64,000 bases of DNA from Clitoria ternatea (Eukaryota; Streptophyta; Magnoliopsida; Fabales; Fabaceae), in contig JAYKXN010000072.1 of assembly GCA_037962975.1 (NCBI GenBank), forward strand, positions 372,001 to 436,000, given 5' to 3'. How positions within the stretch are numbered: position 1 is the stretch's first letter; the number at the start of each line of letters is the position of its first letter. The notes under the pieces were generated by a model. That model was not told where the DNA came from and did no database searches. It saw only the letters and a program-made list of their open reading frames with translations. The position numbers and the translations under genes are program-made. Shown here in pieces: positions 56,994 through 64,000 of this stretch.

Positions 56994-59900
56994 TGAGACG
57001 CCCCAAACCCCCATATAAAAAATAAAGGAAAATTTTTTGCGTCTTTGAAAATAATAATAATAACAATGAATTAAATAATTAGAGTGGTGAAGTATTTTTC
57101 ACCAAACCCCTGGATCTAAAATAAACCACTCCCATATATGAAGATATGAGAGGGTGTATAACTTTAAAACAAGATTTTTGTTTAGATAATCAATCACATA
57201 ATCTTCAACAAGTATAGTTGAAATATACGTTAATTCAAGAAGCACAAATGATTATGAAATGTGGTTCAAGGATACTTCAATTGATTTCTAAAATTAGGAC
57301 AAATATATGAATATTTAGTCTTAGAATTTTAATGGGACATGTCACAAATATCACCTATTAGTCCCAAATTGAAAATCATAAAAAGTTGGGTTTTAAACCC
57401 TCTTAAACTTGAATTTTTCAACGCAGTGGGTTCGGTATTTTATGCCTCATGAGAGTTTGAAAACTCCAATTGAGGTAAGACCAATTTTCACACCTCCATG
57501 ACTTTCATGAAGAAGTCAGAGGCCAAAAATGTCATTAAGATGCCCAAACGGCTCAAAAACAGCAAAGAGCGCTTATCGGGCAATCCTGTTGTAGCTAATC
57601 GATTAGCCCAAGTACCCAATCGATTACACATGACTCAGAATGCTTAAAATCGATTACGAATACATATGTAATCGATTACACACGTCCCAGAATGCCTCTA
57701 ATCGATTAGGAACCCATTTGTAATCGATTACGCATGCCAGAATGCAGAAATTATGCAGAAAATGCATAATTTTGGAACTTCTAACCCCCTAACTTTTTCA
57801 TATCAACTCCAAATGCTACCAAATTTTAACCACAACAAATACACATCATTTGTGACGTGTGGCCACCGGCCTCACTCAAAAATTCTCAAAAATGAGAAAA
57901 TTATGCAAATAAATACGTTTTGTCCATTCCTGAGCCTTTTTGAGCAATATAGGGGTCTATTCTGAATGGAATTGACCCGCTCCAGTTTCTACAAATCACA
58001 AATCATGTATTTAAGCTATTGGAACCATCACACACTATCCAAAACTCATAAAACTCATTTTGACCCTATTGGTTCCTTGCTCATGCATGAAAACAACTAT
58101 ACAACGTCTCCAACACACATCCTAAAGGCTATAATTCATGATTCTCAACATCCATTCATCCATTGGCTGAGATTTAAACATCACAATGGTATTATATCTT
58201 ACCAAAGGGAATTAATGAAAATGAGCCATACACACAAGGTCTCATTTTCCTACATGACCCCAAAATCATCATTTACCATATCAAGATTACAAAATTGGGC
58301 ATATATGCACCATGTACCATACAAAACAAAAACACGCCGGCCAAGGCTCTCCCATTCCTTTCCATATTTACCTTCTTCAAACTCAGCCTCCAAGATAGTA
58401 GGATTCAAGTCATACCTACATCAACTTTAAAAATGGCAACGGGGAGGTGAGTAACATAATCCAAATGAATTAAAGTCATACATTATGATGAGATACATGT
58501 ATACTTGCACAAATATCATTCATTTTACCACATCATACATTATACACAATACATCTTATAATCACAAGTATACATTCATCATAACAATCATTTGGATTGC
58601 CATACACACACATGAGGTTAGTATTTCACTCTTTCCCTCATCAATTCTCATTTATCCGTTGCCACCATGGGCTTTCAACTAGGCATATCTCCAGCTATAT
58701 GCAAATGCTCTTAAAGCTAATGCATATGCACAAGAATTTCTCATCAAAACAATACGGATCCGACTGTGGGAAAATATATCATTAAATCAATTGTGGGACA
58801 AGCATAGGTGTGCTACTATGCCCCTACTGCAGTAGAAAAAATTGTGTACACATATATCTCAATTCATGCATGCTTACATCATCATCATAATTTTACTGGT
58901 ACCAAACCACTATCGCCCTTCTATAGCACTAGTCACCCTGTGACTTGCGGATCAACATCGTGGCCTCAACTACCACAAGTGCTACGGGCCCCTCCCGAAC
59001 ACACATCGAGAGAGCCGTGCCCCATCGGACACCGAGGTAAACTCGCTCACCATAGAGCCGCCCGCCCACTGGGCCTGCCACATAGGGTGCCTCGTCACCA
59101 AACTATGGACAGCTTCGTGACTCATACACCGAGTCACAGGGGAAAATCATAATACGCTCGTGCACTGAGCCGCCCTCCCACTGGGCCTGCCTAGTGGAAC
59201 CCCCTAATATTCCATATCGACAGCTATGATATGCCATGGATGCAATGCAAATGCAATTTCAATGCATCCTCACACTGCGCATCCTAGATGCCGCTCCACA
59301 TTCAATCATTCATCACCACCACTTGGTGGATTTCAATATTCCCATCATTCTCATCCAATCCCAATTCTCTTTTGAACTCATTCACATCAATAGTTAGTGG
59401 CATACACATTCAATAAATCATACACACAATTTAGGATATTCACATCACAATATTATCCCAACATGATGCCACATAACAATCATTATTCTAAATGCATTCA
59501 AATCATAACATTATCACATCATCCATTCAACATTCATTAACATAATCATATATACATATTTTCACATCACCAATGGATGAAATCATGCATTTAGAAAAGT
59601 TACCCCCTCCTACCTCAAGTGAAGTAGTGATCAACACGGTTTGATGGTCCCGCCTCGTCAATGGGGTCACTTCCTACATCATAATACATTATACAATCAA
59701 TTTTCTACTTACTCATTAAGACTTAAATACTTATATATCAATAAATACTTGCTGTTTTTATTATTATAACTCTCAAAACTCTTTTATTTCATTTTATCCA
59801 CCATAACCACCATGGGTTAGGTGCTACCCTTTATTATTATGCATTCAACAACCAAACCCTTTCATGGGTTTCTCTATTATTAACTTCCACCAATAAAATA

Positions 59901-60755
59901 TCATCACCAATGACCCTTAAACATCATATCTCACATTTATCATCAACAATTAAGGTTCATCAACCTCCATTATGCATTTCCCCCAAATTCATGAAGTTAG
60001 GGTTTCATAAAATTTCCAACAACCTTCATAAATTACTCTCCTCAAGAACATCCATTCACATGCATAGCTCCCAAAACACATAATACCATATACTCTTAAC
60101 CAAAATCTTAGCAAAAATATGGGTATACTTACCTCAAAACCCAAAAACGAAAATGGGTTCACTAGAGGGAGAGAAAGCTGCGAAAATGAGGAAGAGAAGG
60201 AGGAAGACAACAGCTCCACAAGCCTCCTTCAAGCTCTTTTCAAACGAAAATGAGGAGGAGATGTGGAAGATGAAGTTAAACTTGCTAGGGTTTGTGGAAG
60301 GAAGAAAAAGGCAGGAGAATGAAGAAGATGATAAAGAGAAGAAGAAGAAGTGTAAGTGCTCCATCCATCAGCAAACACACGTGAATATGAAAGGGAAAAA
60401 TGGAATTTCCAATTTACTTTTAATCCAACCCATTAAAACTTCATCGTTTCTTAACCAACAGGTTCTCCGTTCGGGCTCAAACAACATCTAAAAATTATTC
60501 CGAATACATATTCGGATTCCCAATAATATTCTCTTCAGCCCTGACCAATATCATCTCATTCCGAGATACTTGGTCTGACACTCATATCTCAACCGGGCTT
60601 AATTTCAGCTCAACCGGTCTCTAAAAATTACTAAAAATTCCCAAAATCTTAATTTAATTATTCTCAATAGTTTGGGATGTTAAATACTCCATATACCAAT
60701 TTCTAATATTTATTCCGGTAATTAATTCTCTCATTTTAAAATTTGGGATGTTACA
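56994..60755 (-). repeat. Tekay LTR, right copy (5' LTR of the element)
   Basis: The LTR is 3762 bp. It differs from the left copy by scattered substitutions and small indels, for example about 15 bases missing near 57500. The AATCGATT palindrome cluster is at about 57596-57731. Confidence 0.92.
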
Positions 60756-63343
60756 AATCTCACCAATCATGACTATCAATACATATTACATATTAGTTTT
60801 TAGAGTGGTAACATAAATTTTGATTCCAAGAGTGCAGTTAAATTTTAAAAATGTATAATTAAACAATTTTGATAATAATTTTTACTTATATATGTATGCT
60901 TTTAATCTTTTTCCTATTTTTAAAATAAAATTTATCTTTTAAAAATAAAATAAAGATAAATTTAACCTTGAATTGTTTTTATTCGTTAAATATATCTTAT
61001 ATCTAGTGTTGTACACTACAATAGTGACGCCAACAAAGAGGTGATATTCGTCATAATGATATATAAAAAATTATGAAAATTTAAAATCATATCGTAATTA
61101 TAAACTTTTGAAGATACAATCAATGATAATAGAACATTTGATATATACCTATAAGTTAGACACACTAAATTTTTCAAATAAATAAATAGTATTAGCATTT
61201 GTGTATAATTATATCGTTTGAAATAGAAAATCAAACTAATAATGTCATCATCATTGTTTACACTTTTATTTTATTATGTATAAAGAACCACCTAATAATG
61301 CTTAACTCTATATTATTAAATCAAAATTATCATCATTCTGTATGTTTTAATTTAATAAGGATATATATAAAAAAGTATCTAATAATGGTTAGTTTTTTCT
61401 TTTCTTTAAACAAATACTCAACGCTTATATCAAACAACATACGAAGATTACAAGGGTGGTCTTACATATGTGACTTAGATATCACACTCGTCAAGGTTGT
61501 TATAAACCAGGAAAAGAATTTGTTATCATGATCAACAACGGATATTATGTAATTCACTTAAAACAAAAAAAGATCATATGAGAATGGTTCAATTTTATTT
61601 AATAACTTCAAACATTGATATCTTTCATTATTTTTCATTATGGTAACATGTTTTAGATTATTTAAAATTTAAATCAATGATAATTATTATATATATTAAT
61701 AAGTATTATAAATATTAAAGATATTTAATATTACATAATAATATTTAACATACTTATAACCTGAGCATGATACTTAGATATGATAAATGTTTTCAAATCT
61801 TATACATTTTTATTTGTTGGTTATTTACTAACATACAAATCAAAATCACTTATATATTAAAATCAACCTTTTGTTACTCTCATGAACATGTGTAAATATC
61901 ACAAACAATGACTTACTTATTTTTATGATGTCATTTATCATGACATTTGTCTGAATCTCATCAATCATGACTTTCTTATATGTAGAACATATTAGTTATT
62001 AGTATGGAAACATATATTTTCATACCATCATTGTATTGAAAGTTTAAAAATCTAGAATGGAATAAATATTTTATAATTTTTTACTTTTATATTTAATTTC
62101 TAATTTTTCTTCATTTAAATAAAATTTATTTTTTAAATCAAATGAAGATAAATTTAATAAATTGCCACTTATCAAATTATTTTTATTCATTAAATATATC
62201 TTATATTTAGTGTTCTATTCTATGATTGAGACATCAATAAAAATGTAACATTCATAAAAAAGTTATATAAAAATTATTAAAATTTAAAATCTTATAATAT
62301 TCATAAATTTGTGAAGACAAAGTTATGATGGTAGAAAAGGAACATCTGATATAGAGACATTGTCTTTTTCAAATAAATAAGTAATACTAATACTTATGTA
62401 TAATCATAAAGTTTAAAATATCTAAACAAACTATGAAAATTACATGACAATAAAATATATGATGAATAACTTGATAGAAACAACTATCAACTTAAAGAAT
62501 TCACATTCTAATTGTGATTTAACATAAAAGATCAAAATTGACATTTTATGAATCCATTCATAAACATAAAATCCTTTTTTATAAAAAAATTTAACATTAT
62601 AGAAGTAAAATTAAAATGAATAAAAAAATAAAACTAGCATCTATTCTTGCATGATCTTTATCTTGATCATAAACTTGTGTTTTTTTGTTACCAGAAGATG
62701 GGAGTGCAACGACATGAAGCACTTTTTGAGGATATAAAACGTGTTTAAAATTTTTGTGCTAGGAGTGCTTATTAATTTAAAGAGATCTTGTGAGTGTGTC
62801 CACTAGAAGTGATTAAGTATAAATTCTGAAAGTAATAAAGTTAATGAACCGACTTGTCTTTATTGTAAGAAAAAGGGTTGAGACAATAATTCCTTAGAAT
62901 AGGATTACTTGGCAAATAATAAAATATTTATTGAGTAAAAGGTAATTAGAAAAATCAGTGAAAGGATTATATTTAGATAAAAGTCATCGTTATTAATTAT
63001 GTACACTTTAATTTGATTAAGATATATATAAAGAACCATCTAATAGTATTTAATTTGTTATTATTATTATTATTAAACCAATACTAAAATATTATACCAA
63101 ATTATATATGAAGATTTTAGGGTGGCTTTAAATATCAGAATTAAATGTGTTACTCATAGATGTTGTTAGAAGCCAACAAAAGAATTTGTCGTCATAGTGG
63201 ACTTTAAATGCGATGTACAACACTTACACCATTAAAATAAAGAATAGTAAAATTTAACATCTAAAATTAGTGTATGTTTTATTATTTTACTTGATGTTAA
63301 TGTTTGTTATAATCATTTAAGAATATATATCCATTGTGCATAT
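60756..63343. repeat. AT-rich long repeat array, far right part
   Basis: The host repeat interrupted at 48370 continues here. It first matches 10526-12250 nearly base for base, then begins another unit at about 62485 that runs to ATTCATTGTGCAT-like sequence before the CACTA end. The frame at 61199-61531 is repeat-derived. No gene or RNA is seen. Confidence 0.8.
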
Positions 63344-64000
63344 CACTACAACAAAAAGGGAATTTAGCGGCTGTTATTTTGGAATATAGCGGCGGTTTAA
63401 AGCGACACTAAATGACATCAGCGGCGCCGCTAGGCATTTAGCGGCGGTTTCTTATAACCGCTGGAATAACCGCCGCTAACAGTTTAACCGCCGGGAAAAC
63501 CGTCGTTATGATTTTATCTGAAGTTACAACCGCTGTAAAAAATAAAAGCCATTTAGATGTCGCTTAAACCACGACTGAAAGTGTCAATATTTCCAAAAAA
63601 ATAGGTTTTCCTTAATTATAACAAATTATTTTTTATATCCACTAATTTTTAAAAGTAAGATTTTACCTTTTTTATAACATTTTTTTATACCCGTTAATGT
63701 TTTTAAAAATAGATTTCACTATTATCTATGAATATTCAAAAGTTTAACTTAGGATTACCATAGTTTATAATCCAATATTACACTTACCTCCTGATTACTA
63801 AATATAAGAAAATTAAGCAAATAAACAAAATAAAGAAGTTCTTATTATATGAGCCATCATTTTCCCTCCTAGGCAATATTTTTAAGTTCAATTAAACCCA
63901 CAAATTAATCTTCAAAATTGTATTAGTGAAACATTTACCTTCCTAAATTTCTAGAAAACACATGTTAATCCACGATTCATTTTAGCCATTCTCCACTTTA
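63344..64000. mobile_element. CACTA transposon end (different family), truncated by the window edge
   Basis: The terminus CACTACAACAAAAAGGGAAT is a typical plant CACTA end. It is followed by subterminal inverted motifs AGCGGCGGTT / AACCGCCGCTA (about 63370-63570). From about 63580 the sequence becomes AT-rich with no coding signal to the window end. The other end and the target duplication are outside the window. Confidence 0.8.

Larger units (their letters stand above)
48371..60755 (-). mobile_element. Tekay-type Ty3/gypsy retrotransposon, nearly complete
   Basis: The element spans 12,385 bp between AATCT duplications (48366-48370 and 60756-60760). The uninterrupted site is visible near 10525 in the duplicate block. 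The LTRs are 3774 and 3762 bp and nearly identical, with ends TGAGACG and GATGTTACA on the plus strand. The minus-strand internal region has an initiator-Met primer site, gag, protease, RT, RNase H, integrase with a chromodomain-like tail, and a polypurine tract. The large LTRs and the integrase tail fit the Tekay/Del chromovirus lineage. Two in-frame stops interrupt gag-pol. The high LTR similarity indicates recent insertion. Confidence 0.93.

Overview
The window is repeat-dense nuclear DNA from a flowering plant, probably a eudicot and possibly a legume. The organism call is an inference from an Athila-type and a Tekay-type Ty3/gypsy element, a Cassandra element with a 5S-rRNA-derived LTR, CACTA and hAT transposons, and a very AT-rich background. 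I find no intact host gene. The only host-derived coding sequence I can argue for is broken exon pieces carried inside a CACTA element.

Background. Positions 1-7235, 9712-15587, 40661-48370 and 60756-63343 are about ten diverged copies of one AT-rich, non-coding repeat unit of about 2.2 kb when complete. A larger block (about 3.8-13.1 kb) was duplicated and recurs at about 41.1-48.37 plus 60.76-63.3 kb. Both copies carry the same CACTA element at the same site (7236-9711 and 45063-47561, TSD CAT), so that element predates the duplication. A 536-bp hAT-type MITE (41386-41921, 8-bp TSD) and a second CACTA family (from 63344, running off the window) also lie in this background.

Nest at 15.6-40.7 kb. 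A tandemly amplified Cassandra TRIM (5S-derived LTRs of about 407 bp, outer TSD CATTA) was interrupted by a 23.5-kb Athila-type element (17107-40610). The Athila gag gene was in turn interrupted by an 11.3-kb LARD-like element (19314-30583, TSD GCTGG) with 4.4-4.9-kb LTRs and only gene remnants inside. The Athila element keeps recognisable gag, protease, RT/RNase H, integrase and an env-like 3' frame. All of these are broken by in-frame stops, one frameshift and the insertion.

Element at 48371-60755. This is a nearly complete minus-strand Tekay-type Ty3/gypsy element (TSD AATCT, LTRs of about 3.77 kb, initiator-Met PBS). Its gag, protease and pol share one frame, broken by a TAA after gag and a TAG in protease. 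The duplicate block shows the empty target site at about 10.53 kb.

Inferred order: AT-rich array; CACTA insertion; block duplication; Cassandra insertion and amplification; Athila into Cassandra; LARD into Athila. The Tekay and hAT insertions followed the block duplication.
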